Positions 16,412 to 25,460 of a DNA stretch of 64,000 bases are shown here, piece after piece; within the stretch, counting starts at the first letter, position 1; every line of letters starts with the position of its first letter. The notes under the pieces were generated by a model that was not told the DNA's origin, ran no database searches, and worked only from the letters and a program-made list of their open reading frames with translations. A program made the position numbers and the translations under genes. Source of the stretch: Actinomycetes bacterium. GTDB taxonomy: Bacteria > Actinomycetota > Acidimicrobiia > Acidimicrobiales > Acidimicrobiaceae. The DNA is taken from the NCBI GenBank assembly GCA_021819205.1, contig JAKARV010000006.1:1-64000 (forward strand), read 5' to 3'.

Positions 16412-18133
16412 CGATCGTCACAGCTTGTCTTTAGAACCCGGCGAGAGGTTCCACAAGACGCCGAGGCCGCCTCCCACCAGCTACTGGTGCGCGGGGGATA
16501 TATCCGTCGACTGGCAAGCGGGGTCTACAGCTTTCTGCCCTTGGGCTACCTTTTGCTGGAGCGGATCTCGGCTATCGTATCCGAGGAGTTCCGCAATGCC
16601 GAGGGCAACCAGGTGCTGCTTCCGGCGCTCCACCCCACTGAGATCTGGGCAGCCACCGGCAGGCTGGCAAAGATGGCCGACGTGCTCTTCCGGGTGGAGT
16701 CGAAGGCCGGATCCTTCGTTCTTGGCCCAACCCACGAGGAGGCGGTGATCGAGGCGATCGCCCCCGATCTTGCCAGTTACCGCGACCTCCCAGCCATGGT
16801 CTACCAACTCCAGACGAAGTTCCGCGACGAGCCGCGCGCCCGCTTCGGTCTGATGCGGACCCGGGAGTTCATCATGGCGGACGGCTACACCTTCGATGCC
16901 GATCAGGAGGGCATGAGAATCGCGTACATGAAGGTGTACCGTGCCTATCAGAGAATGTTTGAGCGGCTTGGCCTGCTGGCCGTACCGGTGGAGGCGGATG
17001 CCGGATCGATCGGCGGCGACGTCAACCACGAGTTCATGGTGGCCTCCGCCATCGGCGAGGACCACTTTGCAGAGTGCGCAAACTGCGGCTATCGCGCCAA
17101 CATCGAGGCGGCGGTCGCCGGGGAGTTTTCAGTGGCCGAGGTGCCCGAGATTGATGGGGTCACCGTCTACTCCACCCCCGGCGCTCCGGGCGTGGAGATC
17201 GCCATCCGGGCCCTCAAGGAGCAGGGGGCGTTGGTGGACGACTCGGCGATGCTGAAGTGCATGGTCGCAGTCGACGACCGAGGTGAGCCGGCAATACTCC
17301 TCATTCCCGGTGAACGCACCCTAAAGGTTCCCGGAGGCTACACGCTCGCGGGCGAGGAGATCTTTGGCGAGGGAAGCATCTTTTGCAAGGGATACGTGGG
17401 TCCGGTGGGTATGCGGGAGCGGGGAGTGAAGATTCTTGCCGATCCGTCGATTCGCGCCCGCGCCTGGTGGGCAACGGGAAACAATGTTGACGGGGAGCAC
17501 GTTGTCGGCGTCCGTATAGACCGCGACTTCTCCGTGGACGACTACCGGAATCTGATCGTTGTCGAGGAGGGGGATCCCTGTCCGAGGTGCTCCGCACAGC
17601 TTCACCTCGTTCGCGCCGTCGAGGTCGGACACACCTTCCAGCTTGGCCTGACTTACTCTTCCGTCCTGCCGCACGCATCGTTTGTCGATCCGGAGGGCGC
17701 GCGGCAGCCCTACTGGATGGGCTGCTACGGGGTGGGGGTCACCCGGTTGCCTGCGGTGATCGCGGAGCAGTTCATCGGGGAGGGCGCTACCGCCGTTGCC
17801 TGGCCGGTCGAGGTCGCCCCCTTCGAGGTAGCCGTGGTGGCTGCGGGGAGGTCCGCCCAGGCTGCCGATGCGGCCGAACGGCTCTACCAGGAGCTATTGG
17901 CCCGGGGTCTGCGGGTGCTCCTTGAAGACCGCGGGCTGAGCTTCGGCAACGCCATGGGCGATCTGGAGCTGATCGGTCCTCCCTTCGTGGTGATCGCCGG
18001 TGCGAAGGTTGCCGCTGAGGGGGTAGTGGAGGTTCGCGACCGGCTCCTGGGGACAGTGGAGCAGGTGGCGCTCGGAAGCTGTGGTGACCGGGTGGAGGAG
18101 CTGCGCAAAGCGGCGGTGCCGATCAGGCGCTAG
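16409..18133 (+). CDS. proS: Prolyl-tRNA synthetase, bacterial type
   Basis: Charges tRNA-Pro in the cytosol. The 574-residue class II synthetase has motif 1 near ASGVYSFLPLGYLLLE, motif 2 (FRDEPRARFGLMRTREF), an editing (YbaK-like) insertion about residues 225-385, motif 3 (MGCYGVGVTRL) and a C-terminal anticodon-binding domain. Length and insertion mark the bacterial long form. The ATG at 16409 has no Shine-Dalgarno sequence and follows a -10-like TAGCAT by 8 nt, so a leaderless transcript is likely. Confidence 0.95.
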   Translation: MRSSQLVFRTRREVPQDAEAASHQLLVRGGYIRRLASGVYSFLPLGYLLLERISAIVSEEFRNAEGNQVLLPALHPTEIWAATGRLAKMADVLFRVESKAGSFVLGPTHEEAVIEAIAPDLASYRDLPAMVYQLQTKFRDEPRARFGLMRTREFIMADGYTFDADQEGMRIAYMKVYRAYQRMFERLGLLAVPVEADAGSIGGDVNHEFMVASAIGEDHFAECANCGYRANIEAAVAGEFSVAEVPEIDGVTVYSTPGAPGVEIAIRALKEQGALVDDSAMLKCMVAVDDRGEPAILLIPGERTLKVPGGYTLAGEEIFGEGSIFCKGYVGPVGMRERGVKILADPSIRARAWWATGNNVDGEHVVGVRIDRDFSVDDYRNLIVVEEGDPCPRCSAQLHLVRAVEVGHTFQLGLTYSSVLPHASFVDPEGARQPYWMGCYGVGVTRLPAVIAEQFIGEGATAVAWPVEVAPFEVAVVAAGRSAQAADAAERLYQELLARGLRVLLEDRGLSFGNAMGDLELIGPPFVVIAGAKVAAEGVVEVRDRLLGTVEQVALGSCGDRVEELRKAAVPIRR

Positions 18134-18158
18134 CGCGGTGGACGCCCCGTTCCGCTGC

Positions 18159-18164
18159 TATAAT
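18159..18164 (+). promoter_or_regulatory. -10 box of the rimP-nusA-infB operon
   Basis: A perfect TATAAT lies 26 bp after the proS stop. The -35 is weak (TGGACG-like near 18139). Transcription from here would begin near 18171, giving a leader of about 70 nt before rimP that contains an intrinsic terminator. Confidence 0.55.
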
Positions 18165-18184
18165 AAGGGGTTGAACATTCGCGG

Positions 18185-18220
18185 GTTTGTGGCAAACGTG
18201 GGCAGTTGCCCACGTTTTTT
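18185..18220 (+). terminator. Intrinsic terminator/attenuator in the nusA-operon leader
   Basis: The stem AACGTGGGC...GCCCACGTT (18195-18216) runs directly into six Ts (18215-18220), a textbook intrinsic terminator lying between the TATAAT at 18159 and the rimP start at 18240. A smaller hairpin GTTTG-TGG-CAAAC (18185-18197) shares bases 18195-18197 with the terminator's 5' arm, so the two cannot fully form together. It could end proS transcripts, attenuate the rimP-nusA operon, or do both. Confidence 0.8.
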
Positions 18221-18239
18221 ATCGTACTCTGGAGGCACG

Positions 18240-18737
18240 GTGGTTGATGGCGGAGAGTTGAAGGCTCGGCTCGATCCTGCCATCGCGGAGATGGGGGTTC
18301 GGGTTCTCTCCGCGCACTGGAGCGGGAGAAAGCTCGTCGTGCGCGTTGAGCATGGCGACGCCTCCTCTCCGGCGTTGGACGAAATCGCCCAGATCACGCC
18401 GGTCATCTCCGAGCTGCTCGACCGGATCCTCCCGGGAGGGGGCGAACCGTACGAACTCGAGGTCTCGAGCCCTGGGCTGGAGCGGGAGCTGTACCTTCCG
18501 GAGCACTATCTCTTTGCGGTAGGCGGCCAGGTGACGGCGAAGCTGGCGGATGGCGGCGGCGTTTCCGGGGTACTCGTTGCGGCGACGGTGCAACAGTTGA
18601 GCATCGAAGAGGCGGGAGAGGTTCGCACGGTGCCGATCTCGGAGATTCGGAGCGCAAGCACCCGGTTCGAATGGGGTGGCGCTACGAAGGGCCGGTCGCA
18701 AGGAAGAGGGAGGAGTCAGGTCGATGGCAAGGGATAA
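18240..18737 (+). CDS. rimP: Ribosome maturation factor RimP
   Basis: Assists 30S subunit assembly. The 165-residue protein from GTG 18240 (GGAGG at 18231-18235) has the N-terminal alpha/beta domain ending in the conserved YELEVSSPGLERELY stretch, followed by the small SH3-like barrel. It is the first gene of the rimP-nusA-ylxR-infB-rbfA-truB-ribF cluster and overlaps nusA by 14 bp. Confidence 0.93.
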   Translation: MVDGGELKARLDPAIAEMGVRVLSAHWSGRKLVVRVEHGDASSPALDEIAQITPVISELLDRILPGGGEPYELEVSSPGLERELYLPEHYLFAVGGQVTAKLADGGGVSGVLVAATVQQLSIEEAGEVRTVPISEIRSASTRFEWGGATKGRSQGRGRSQVDGKG

Positions 18738-19749
18738 CCAGGATTTCATGGATGCCCTGGAGGTGATTGCCCGAGAGAAGGGCCTGGCTGTGGAGACGCT
18801 TCTCGAGTCCTTGGCCAACGCGCTGGTGGCCGCCTACAAGCGGATGCCGGGAGCTGCCGACGAGGCCTACGTGGAGATCGATCCGGAGTCGGGGGAGATT
18901 CACGTATTCGGGCAAGAGCTGGATGAGGACGGCAACGTGCTCCGGGAGTGGGAGGATACCCCCAAGGACTTTGGGCGGATCGCGGCGCAGACCGCCAAGC
19001 AGGTAATGCTGCAGAAGATCCGCGACGCCGAGCGGGAGCAGAAGTACGAGGAGTATGCGGGGCGCGAGGGGGACGTGGTCACCGGGATCGTATCCCAGTG
19101 TGACAGCCGCTTTACCCTCCTTGACTTGGGGAAGATCGAGGCGATCATGCCGCACGCGGAGTGCCCGCCCAACGAGCGCTACTCGGTGGGGCAACGGCTC
19201 AAGGCGTACATCGTCGAGGTTCGCCGCTCGATCAAGGGGCCGCAGATCGTGGTGTCGAGGACGCACCCGGGGCTGGTGAAACGCCTTTTCGAGCTCGAGG
19301 TTCCGGAGATCGCTTCCGGAGTCGTCGAGATCAAGGCGGTAGCCAGGGAACCTGGTCACCGATCGAAGATCTCCGTCTGGTCAAATGACGGTGCGGTCGA
19401 TCCAGTTGGTGCCTGCGTCGGCTCGCGGGGTTCGCGAGTGCGGATGGTCACCAACGAACTGATGGGCGAGAAGATCGACATCGTCCCCTTCTCGGAGGAT
19501 ATCGTCGAGTACGTGGAGCGGGGAATCCAGCCAGCCTACGCCATCGAGGTCAGGGTTGGCGAGGATGGGACGGCTTTGGTGGTGGTCCCTGACGACCAGC
19601 TCTCCTTGGCCATCGGCAGAGAGGGCCAGAACGCCCGGCTTGCAGCCCGGCTGACCGGTCTCCGGATCGACATCCGTTCCGAGTCCGAGGTCGTCGCCGG
19701 GCTGGCGGAGGCCAGAGGGACCGAGGGAGATGACGAGGGCAAGGAGTGA
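18724..19749 (+). CDS. nusA: Transcription termination/antitermination factor NusA
   Basis: Binds RNA polymerase and nascent RNA, controlling pausing and termination. The 341-residue protein starts at ATG 18724 after GGGAGGAG. In order: N-terminal RNAP-binding domain (1-125), S1 domain (about 128-195, [15 protein letters not shown]), KH1 ([15 protein letters not shown]) and KH2 ([15 protein letters not shown]). It lacks the C-terminal acidic repeats of E. coli NusA, as is usual outside proteobacteria. NusA stimulates hairpin-dependent pausing and termination, so the leader terminator ahead of rimP could give feedback control (inference). Confidence 0.95.
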   Translation: MARDNQDFMDALEVIAREKGLAVETLLESLANALVAAYKRMPGAADEAYVEIDPESGEIHVFGQELDEDGNVLREWEDTPKDFGRIAAQTAKQVMLQKIRDAEREQKYEEYAGREGDVVTGIVSQCDSRFTLLDLGKIEAIMPHAECPPNERYSVGQRLKAYIVEVRRSIKGPQIVVSRTHPGLVKRLFELEVPEIASGVVEIKAVAREPGHRSKISVWSNDGAVDPVGACVGSRGSRVRMVTNELMGEKIDIVPFSEDIVEYVERGIQPAYAIEVRVGEDGTALVVVPDDQLSLAIGREGQNARLAARLTGLRIDIRSESEVVAGLAEARGTEGDDEGKE

Positions 19750-20032
19750 GCGCACCGGCGCTGTAGTCCGTACCTGCGTCGGCTGCCGACGGCGGAAGGG
19801 TCCCGGCGAGCTGATGAGGGTGTCCTTTGGCGAGGAGGGTCCCCGGCTCGAGGTTCGTGGGGGCCGGGGTGCTTGGATCTGCCGTGAGTCGCCGGAATGC
19901 CTGGAGATGGCGTTGCGGTCGAAGCGGATTCTCAAGGCATTGCGGGTAGCTGGGGGAGAAGGGGAGATCGAAGCGATAAGGCGTCTCTTCGATACTGGCG
20001 CGGGTGGTTGGCAGTCTGGAAGGGACGGATAA
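19730..20032 (+). CDS. ylxR: YlxR-family RNA-binding protein
   Basis: A 100-residue basic protein of the DUF448/YlxR family between nusA and infB, its standard position. It has the signature [18 protein letters not shown] and the second conserved Cys-containing block [16 protein letters not shown]. YlxR is described as a nucleoid- or RNA-associated regulator and as an RNase P modulator in some firmicutes. The ATG at 19730 lies inside the end of nusA (20-bp overlap), so translation is coupled. Confidence 0.9.
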   Translation: MTRARSERTGAVVRTCVGCRRRKGPGELMRVSFGEEGPRLEVRGGRGAWICRESPECLEMALRSKRILKALRVAGGEGEIEAIRRLFDTGAGGWQSGRDG

Positions 20033-20081
20033 ACCTTCTAGGCTGTGCAAGGCAAGAATTTTGCGGAGGTTTTGGCAGCAG

Positions 20082-22844
20082 TTGGCGAAGAAGTTACGCG
20101 TCTATGAGATCGGGAGAGAGCTTGGGCTCTCCAATAAAGAGGCCCTGGATCTGTGCATCGCGCTCGGGATCGACGTCAAGTCGCACTCCTCCAGCGTAGA
20201 GGAGGCGCACGCGGACCGGGTAAGGCGCCGGGCCGAGAGAGAGCACCTGGGCATCTTTGGTGGCGGCAAGGAGGCCGCAGCCCCGGTCGCCCCTGTGGCA
20301 AAGCCCGAGGCAGAGGCGCCACGGGAAGAGAAGTCAGTTGTCGCGCCCCCGCGACCAGAGGTGGCAAAGGAAGCCAGCTTGGACCAGCCAGAGCCGAAAA
20401 AGCCCGACCTTGCTGCAGTGATTGCAGAAGAGGCGGCGAGGCGCGAGGAGGCGGAGCGTGTAGCTATCGCCAATGCCGCCAAGTCCACCCGTCCGGATGC
20501 CCCTGATGGGATCTCTCCGCGTAGGTCTGCACCAATGTCGCCGTCGGGCCAGCCGATCCCACCGCCCCCGCGGCCGACCCCGATGACCTCGCTCTCCGGT
20601 CGTCCGATCCCACCGCCCCCGCGGCCGCAGACTACGGAGGCGCGTGCCGGCGGTTTTGACCGTGGCCGGCGCCCGCAAGGTCCGCCGCGTCCTGGTGGAC
20701 CACCGCGTCCCGGTGGAGCGCCCGGTCGTCCCGGTGGAGCCCCTGGCCGGCCGGGAGCAGACCGGGGACCACGCCCTGATCAAGGGGCGCCCCGCGGGCC
20801 CGGCGGATTCCGCCCGCAAGGTCCGCCGCGTCCTGGTGGACCACCGCGTCCCGGTGGAGGCCCCGGCCGTCCTGGTGGACCACCGCGTCCCGGTGGAGCG
20901 CCCGGTCGTCCCGGAGCGGGACCGATGCCGCCGGCACCCGCCGGTAGGGGTCGCGGTGTGCGCCCAGCGCCAAAGTCGAAGCGGCGGGTGTCGCGCAAAG
21001 AGTACGAGGAGTTGGAGCCGACCAGGGTTACCAGCTACGTCCCTTCCAATGCGCCGGTCCCCGACTACGAGGTGATCGTGGAGCGGGGAAGCACAGCCCA
21101 GGAGGTCGCCCCGAAGCTGAACCGCTCGGCTGGCGATCTGATTCGGTTCCTTCTGCTCCAGGGCGAGGTGGTCATGGCGACCCAGAGCCTCTCCGACGAG
21201 ATGATAGAGCTCTACGCCGCGGAGTTGGGCGCGCAGCTGAGGCTGGTAGATCCTGGTCAGGAGCAGGAGGCGGTGCTTGCTGCCAAGTATCTTGACGGCG
21301 ACGACACCGTTGACGAGGGGAGGGTGACGTCACGTCCGCCGGTGGTGACCGTGATGGGCCACGTCGATCATGGAAAGACGCTTCTTCTCGATCGGATCCG
21401 GCATACCAACGTGGTTGCTGGGGAGGCCGGCGGCATAACCCAGCACATCGGTGCCTACCAGGTAGAACTCGAGAGCGGGAGGATCACTTTCATCGATACC
21501 CCGGGGCACGAGGCGTTTACCGCCATGCGGGCGCGCGGAGCCGGGGTCACCGACATCGTCATTCTGGTGGTGGCGGCTGACGACGGCGTTATGCCGCAGA
21601 CCATCGAGGCGATTAACCACGCGAAGGCGGCGGGAGCTCCGATCATCGTCGCCATCAACAAGATCGATCGCGCAGACGCGGATCCGAACCGGGTGATGCA
21701 GCAGCTCTCCGAGTATGAGCTGGTTCCGGAGAAGTGGGGCGGTGACACGATCATGGTGGAGGTCTCAGCGCTGCAGAACCTCGGGGTCGACGATCTGCTC
21801 GAGCAGGTAATCGTGCTTGCAGAGGTGCTCGAACTCAAGGCCAACCCGAGCGGGAGAGCTCGGGGAACGGTGCTTGAGGGCCATCTTGACGTTGGTCGCG
21901 GTCCGGTCGCCACGGTGCTGGTGCAGTCGGGGACGCTGACCGTTGGCGACGCCATGGTGGCGGGTCAGGCCTGGGGCAAGGCGAAGGCGCTTTTGAGCGA
22001 TCGGGGAGAGAAGGTGGCGCTGGCACTCCCCTCCACCCCAGTCCAGGTGCTGGGATTTTCCGAAGTTCCAAGCGCCGGAGACCAGTTCCGGGTCACCGTC
22101 GACGTGGCGAGCGCCCGTGAGGTCGGGGAGTCCAGGGAGCAGCGGCTTCGGCTGGCCCAGAACGCTACGAAGTCGGTTGGCGCCAGCGGTGCCCGGCTCG
22201 AGGATCTGTTCGAGCAGATTCAAAAGGGCGAGGTTCCAACGCTCAACATTATTCTCAAAGCGGACGTTCAGGGCAGCCTGGAGGCGCTGGCTGACGCGCT
22301 GCTCAAGCTGAGCCGGGACGAGGTCAAGCTGGCCATCATCCACAAGGCGGTTGGCGGGATAACCGAGAGCGACGCGACCCTGGCTGCAGCCTCCGACGCG
22401 CTGATAATCGGGTTTAACGTCCGCCCCGATCGCAGGGCGCGCGAGGCGGCCGAGGTCCGGCACGTCCAGATCCGGACGTACGAGATTATTTACCAGGTCA
22501 TCGAGGATATCGAAGCCGCGGTGATCGGGTTGCTCAAGCCCGAGTTCGAAGAGGTGGTCACCGGCGAAGCCGAGGTTCGGGAGGTATTCCGGATTCCGAG
22601 GGTGGGGGCGGTTGCCGGGTGTTACGTGCGCTCGGGAACTATCACCCGCGGTTCCAAAGTGCGCTTCCTCCGCGATGGCGTGGTTCTGTGGAAGGGATCG
22701 ATCTCCTCGCTCCGGCGGTTCAAAGAGGATGTCCGGGAGGTACAGACCGGCTTCGAGTGCGGCGTTGGCCTCTCCGACTTCCAGGACCTCCACGCGGGCG
22801 ATGTGATCGAGACCTACGACTTGCGCGAGATACCCAGGAGCTGA
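20082..22844 (+). CDS. infB: Translation initiation factor IF-2
   Basis: GTPase that places initiator tRNA on the 30S subunit. I choose the TTG at 20082 (GGAGG at 20065-20069), which gives the classic opening [15 protein letters not shown] and 920 residues. Domains: short IF2-N (1-50), a low-complexity Pro/Arg/Gly linker (about 150-310), a second IF2-N-like domain near 310-410, the GTPase domain with GHVDHGKT (about residue 426), DTPGHEAF and NKID, then domains II, III and the fMet-tRNA-binding IV. The linker contains many near-identical PPRPGG and APGRPGG units, long but in line with actinobacterial IF-2. Confidence 0.96.
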   Translation: MAKKLRVYEIGRELGLSNKEALDLCIALGIDVKSHSSSVEEAHADRVRRRAEREHLGIFGGGKEAAAPVAPVAKPEAEAPREEKSVVAPPRPEVAKEASLDQPEPKKPDLAAVIAEEAARREEAERVAIANAAKSTRPDAPDGISPRRSAPMSPSGQPIPPPPRPTPMTSLSGRPIPPPPRPQTTEARAGGFDRGRRPQGPPRPGGPPRPGGAPGRPGGAPGRPGADRGPRPDQGAPRGPGGFRPQGPPRPGGPPRPGGGPGRPGGPPRPGGAPGRPGAGPMPPAPAGRGRGVRPAPKSKRRVSRKEYEELEPTRVTSYVPSNAPVPDYEVIVERGSTAQEVAPKLNRSAGDLIRFLLLQGEVVMATQSLSDEMIELYAAELGAQLRLVDPGQEQEAVLAAKYLDGDDTVDEGRVTSRPPVVTVMGHVDHGKTLLLDRIRHTNVVAGEAGGITQHIGAYQVELESGRITFIDTPGHEAFTAMRARGAGVTDIVILVVAADDGVMPQTIEAINHAKAAGAPIIVAINKIDRADADPNRVMQQLSEYELVPEKWGGDTIMVEVSALQNLGVDDLLEQVIVLAEVLELKANPSGRARGTVLEGHLDVGRGPVATVLVQSGTLTVGDAMVAGQAWGKAKALLSDRGEKVALALPSTPVQVLGFSEVPSAGDQFRVTVDVASAREVGESREQRLRLAQNATKSVGASGARLEDLFEQIQKGEVPTLNIILKADVQGSLEALADALLKLSRDEVKLAIIHKAVGGITESDATLAAASDALIIGFNVRPDRRAREAAEVRHVQIRTYEIIYQVIEDIEAAVIGLLKPEFEEVVTGEAEVREVFRIPRVGAVAGCYVRSGTITRGSKVRFLRDGVVLWKGSISSLRRFKEDVREVQTGFECGVGLSDFQDLHAGDVIETYDLREIPRS
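20668..20950 (+). repeat. Degenerate tandem repeats coding the Pro/Arg/Gly linker of IF-2
   Basis: Direct repeats of about 15-21 bp based on CCGCGTCCTGGTGGACCA and GGAGCGCCCGGTCGTCCC code for PPRPGG and APGRPGG units. They are arranged in two similar blocks, around 20685-20765 and 20820-20925. Such repeats expand and contract easily between strains. The result is a flexible linker, not a separate gene. Confidence 0.75.
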
Positions 22845-22848
22845 TCGC

Positions 22849-23205
22849 GTGCCGGCGGGGCGCGGCGGGAGCCGCTACTCCAGAGTCGAGCGGGTGGGCA
22901 GGCTTCTCCGCGAGGTGATCGCGGAGGAGATCGAGCGGCTCTTTGACGTGGACGAGGAGCTGGGTATGGTAACGGTCACCGACGTTGTGGTCAAGCCGGA
23001 TCTGCGTTCAGCGATCGTGCTGCTGGCCTCGGCTTCGGATGCGCAGCGGGTGGCGCTGGAGCGCGCCCGCCCGCAGCTGCAACGGGCGATCGCCAGCCAG
23101 GTCCGATTGAAGCGCACTCCGCACCTCTCCTTCGAGGCGGATAGCGTGCTTGCGTCGGCGGAGGAGATCGAGCGGGTCATGAGGCGGATCCAACCCGATG
23201 GGTGA
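22849..23205 (+). CDS. rbfA: Ribosome-binding factor A
   Basis: A KH-type protein needed for 30S maturation and 16S rRNA 5' end processing. It has 118 residues from GTG 22849, 4 bp after infB. Recognisable blocks are RVGRLLREVIAEEIERL at the N-terminus and the central VTVTDVVVKPDLRSAIV strand. It is complete, and it precedes truB by 3 bp. Confidence 0.93.
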   Translation: MPAGRGGSRYSRVERVGRLLREVIAEEIERLFDVDEELGMVTVTDVVVKPDLRSAIVLLASASDAQRVALERARPQLQRAIASQVRLKRTPHLSFEADSVLASAEEIERVMRRIQPDG

Positions 23206-23208
23206 GAG

Positions 23209-24093
23209 TTGAACCAATCCAGCTGGGGCGGCCTCTACGCGGTGGACAAACCGGGAGGAATCTCCTCCAACGCCGCGCTCAACGTCCTTCGGAGGCGCTT
23301 TGCCACGCGGAGGGTTGGCCACGCGGGAACCCTTGATCCGCTGGCGACCGGGTTGCTGGTGGTGGCGGTGGGTTCCTACACCCGGCTGCTCAGCTTGATG
23401 ATCGGGGCCGACAAGGTTTACGAGGCCGAGATCGTGCTTGGGCTGGAGACCGATACCTACGACACCGATGGATCGGTGGTGGCACAGAGGCCGGGGGTTC
23501 AGGTGCGGAGGGAGGAGATCGAAGCCGGGCTCGGGCGCTTGGTTGGGGAGGTTCTCCAGGTGCCACCTTCCTTCTCGGCGTTGAAGGTGGCCGGAAGGCG
23601 GGCTTACGAGCTTGCCCGCGAGAGCGCTCCCGTAGAGCTTGCTCCGCGTGCGGTTAGCGTCAAGCGGCTCGAGCTTGACGAGGTCTACGCCGAGGATGGG
23701 TTTGTGCGCATCCGCGTCAAGGCCGAAGTGGGCTCGGGAACGTACATCCGCTCCATCGCCCACGATCTCGGGGAGATCCTTGGAACTGGGGGTTGCGTCT
23801 TTGCGCTGCGGCGAATCCGAGTCGGCGCCGTGGAGATCGGCCAAGCGGTAGGTCTCGAGGAGGTTGGAAGCAAAAAGGGGGAGCTAGTTCCTGAGAAGGT
23901 CTTGCCCGAAGTCGGCGTGGCGACGATAAGCCCCACGGCTGCTGTCGCCTTTCTTCATGGCCAACCGGTCGAGGGCGAGGGGAGCCCTTACGTGATGGTC
24001 TACAGCGAGGATTCGCCGGAAGAGCCGCTTGGCTTGGCCGTGGCCAAAGCGAAGAGGCTGTTTCCACGGATCATCCTGCGGAGGATGGCGTGA
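23209..24093 (+). CDS. truB: tRNA pseudouridine-55 synthase
   Basis: Makes pseudouridine 55 in the T loop of tRNAs. It has 294 residues from TTG 23209 (GGGTGAGAG upstream). The catalytic Asp lies in GHAGTLDPLATG. Other family blocks are YAVDKPGGISS, the VPPSFSALKVAGRRAYELAR stretch and the GSGTYIRSIAHDLG motif. A C-terminal PUA-like tail follows. Its end overlaps ribF (GTGA). Confidence 0.94.
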   Translation: MNQSSWGGLYAVDKPGGISSNAALNVLRRRFATRRVGHAGTLDPLATGLLVVAVGSYTRLLSLMIGADKVYEAEIVLGLETDTYDTDGSVVAQRPGVQVRREEIEAGLGRLVGEVLQVPPSFSALKVAGRRAYELARESAPVELAPRAVSVKRLELDEVYAEDGFVRIRVKAEVGSGTYIRSIAHDLGEILGTGGCVFALRRIRVGAVEIGQAVGLEEVGSKKGELVPEKVLPEVGVATISPTAAVAFLHGQPVEGEGSPYVMVYSEDSPEEPLGLAVAKAKRLFPRIILRRMA

Positions 24094-25055
24094 AGGTAGT
24101 TCGGGAAGAGGAGTCGAGGGGGTTCCGGCTCGATCGGTCGGTAGTGACCGTGGGTGCCTTTGACGGCATCCACTTGGGGCACCGGGTGCTGTTGGAGGCG
24201 GCGCGGGAGCGCGCAAGAGAGCTCGGGGTCCCTTCGGTTGCGGTCAGCTTCGACCGGCATCCGCTCGCGGTGCTGGCCCCCGAGCGCGTGCCCAAGCTGC
24301 TGATGAGCCCGGCGATGCGGGACGAGGTACTTGAGGAGGCCGGAGTCGACTACCTCTACCTGCTTCACTTCGACCACGCCCGGGCGTCGCAGACGGCGGA
24401 GGAGTTTGCCCGGAGCACGCTCTGTGCAACGCTGGGCGCAGCGGTCGTTGTGGTCGGGGAGAACTTTACCTTCGGGGCACGCGGGGCGGGGACCCCGGCT
24501 GTGCTCGTTGCCCTCGGCAAGGAGATGGGCTTTGAGGCGGTAGCACTCGAGCTGACCAAGGTCGGCGCCGTCGGTGGGATAGCCGGATTTGCCGATTCGG
24601 AGCCGATCTCCGCTACTCTTATCCGGCTGCTGATCCAGGAGGGGAGGCTGCCCGAGGCGGAAGTGCTTTTGGGGCGGCCGTTCGCCATGGAGGGGGCGGT
24701 CGCAAGCGGGGACCAACGAGGACGGCAGCTGGGCTTTCCCACCGCCAACGTTATGGTCCCGCCAAGCTTCGTCAAACCTCCCGATGGAGTCTACGCCGGA
24801 CGCACCGTTATCGGCGGCGAGGAGCGGCTGGTGGCGCTGTCTCTGGGGACGAGGCCGATGTACTACCCGGACGGTGGCCTGCGGCTTCTCGAGGCGCACG
24901 TTCTCGACTTTGGCGGTGATCTTTACGGGACTGTTATGCGGGTAGAGTTTGCGGCAAGGATTCGGGAGCAGCGGGTCTTCGACGACGAGAGCGAGCTCCT
25001 GCTGCAGATCGAGGCGGACGTAGGCGAGGTGCGCCGCCTGCTATTGCCGGAGTAA
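24090..25055 (+). CDS. ribF: Bifunctional riboflavin kinase/FAD synthetase
   Basis: Phosphorylates riboflavin to FMN and adenylates FMN to FAD. It has 321 residues from GTG 24090, overlapping truB by 4 bp. The N-terminal nucleotidyltransferase domain has VGAFDGIHLGH and the SFDRHP motif, and the C-terminal kinase domain has GRQLGFPTANV and the PDGVYAG segment. Both halves look intact. It is the last gene of the nusA operon. Confidence 0.95.
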   Translation: MKVVREEESRGFRLDRSVVTVGAFDGIHLGHRVLLEAARERARELGVPSVAVSFDRHPLAVLAPERVPKLLMSPAMRDEVLEEAGVDYLYLLHFDHARASQTAEEFARSTLCATLGAAVVVVGENFTFGARGAGTPAVLVALGKEMGFEAVALELTKVGAVGGIAGFADSEPISATLIRLLIQEGRLPEAEVLLGRPFAMEGAVASGDQRGRQLGFPTANVMVPPSFVKPPDGVYAGRTVIGGEERLVALSLGTRPMYYPDGGLRLLEAHVLDFGGDLYGTVMRVEFAARIREQRVFDDESELLLQIEADVGEVRRLLLPE

Positions 25056-25125
25056 TTGGCCGATATCGCTGGTTGCTGCTAATCGTTGCGCTACGCTGTA
25101 TGCCGTACTAGTAGAGTCCATGAAA

Positions 25126-25140
25126 TCTGGTTGTTCCAGA
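25126..25140 (+). promoter_or_regulatory. Small hairpin in the rpsO leader
   Basis: TCTGG-TTGTT-CCAGA forms a perfect 5-bp stem 22 nt upstream of the rpsO ATG. S15 represses its own mRNA through leader structures in several bacteria, so this could be part of such a site. It is small and could be chance. Confidence 0.3.
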
Positions 25141-25162
25141 CAAGAAGAGGAATCAGCTCAAT

Positions 25163-25420
25163 ATGGCCACCAAGCAAGAGGTTATCGCCAACTACGGGCT
25201 AAGCCCCAACGACACCGGCTCTCCCGAGGTCCAGGTTGCCCTGCTGACTGAGCACATTGCCCAGTTGACCGAGCATCTTCGGGTGCACAAGGGTGACCAC
25301 CACTCGCGCCGAGGGTTGATGATGATGATCGGTCGGCGTCGCCGCCTCCTTGACTACCTGCGCAATCAAGACGTGGAGCGCTACCGTACTTTGATTGCCC
25401 GCCTTGGGCTTCGGCGCTAA
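25163..25420 (+). CDS. rpsO: 30S ribosomal protein S15
   Basis: An 85-residue primary 16S rRNA-binding protein. It shows the family blocks [32 protein letters not shown] and RRRRLLDYL. The ATG at 25163 follows AGAGGA. It stands in the usual rpsO-pnp pair, with pnp starting 41 bp downstream. Confidence 0.96.
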   Translation: MATKQEVIANYGLSPNDTGSPEVQVALLTEHIAQLTEHLRVHKGDHHSRRGLMMMIGRRRRLLDYLRNQDVERYRTLIARLGLRR

Positions 25421-25460
25421 GCGCCACCTGTCGGGCATTTTCGGTTGTACAAGGAGATAG

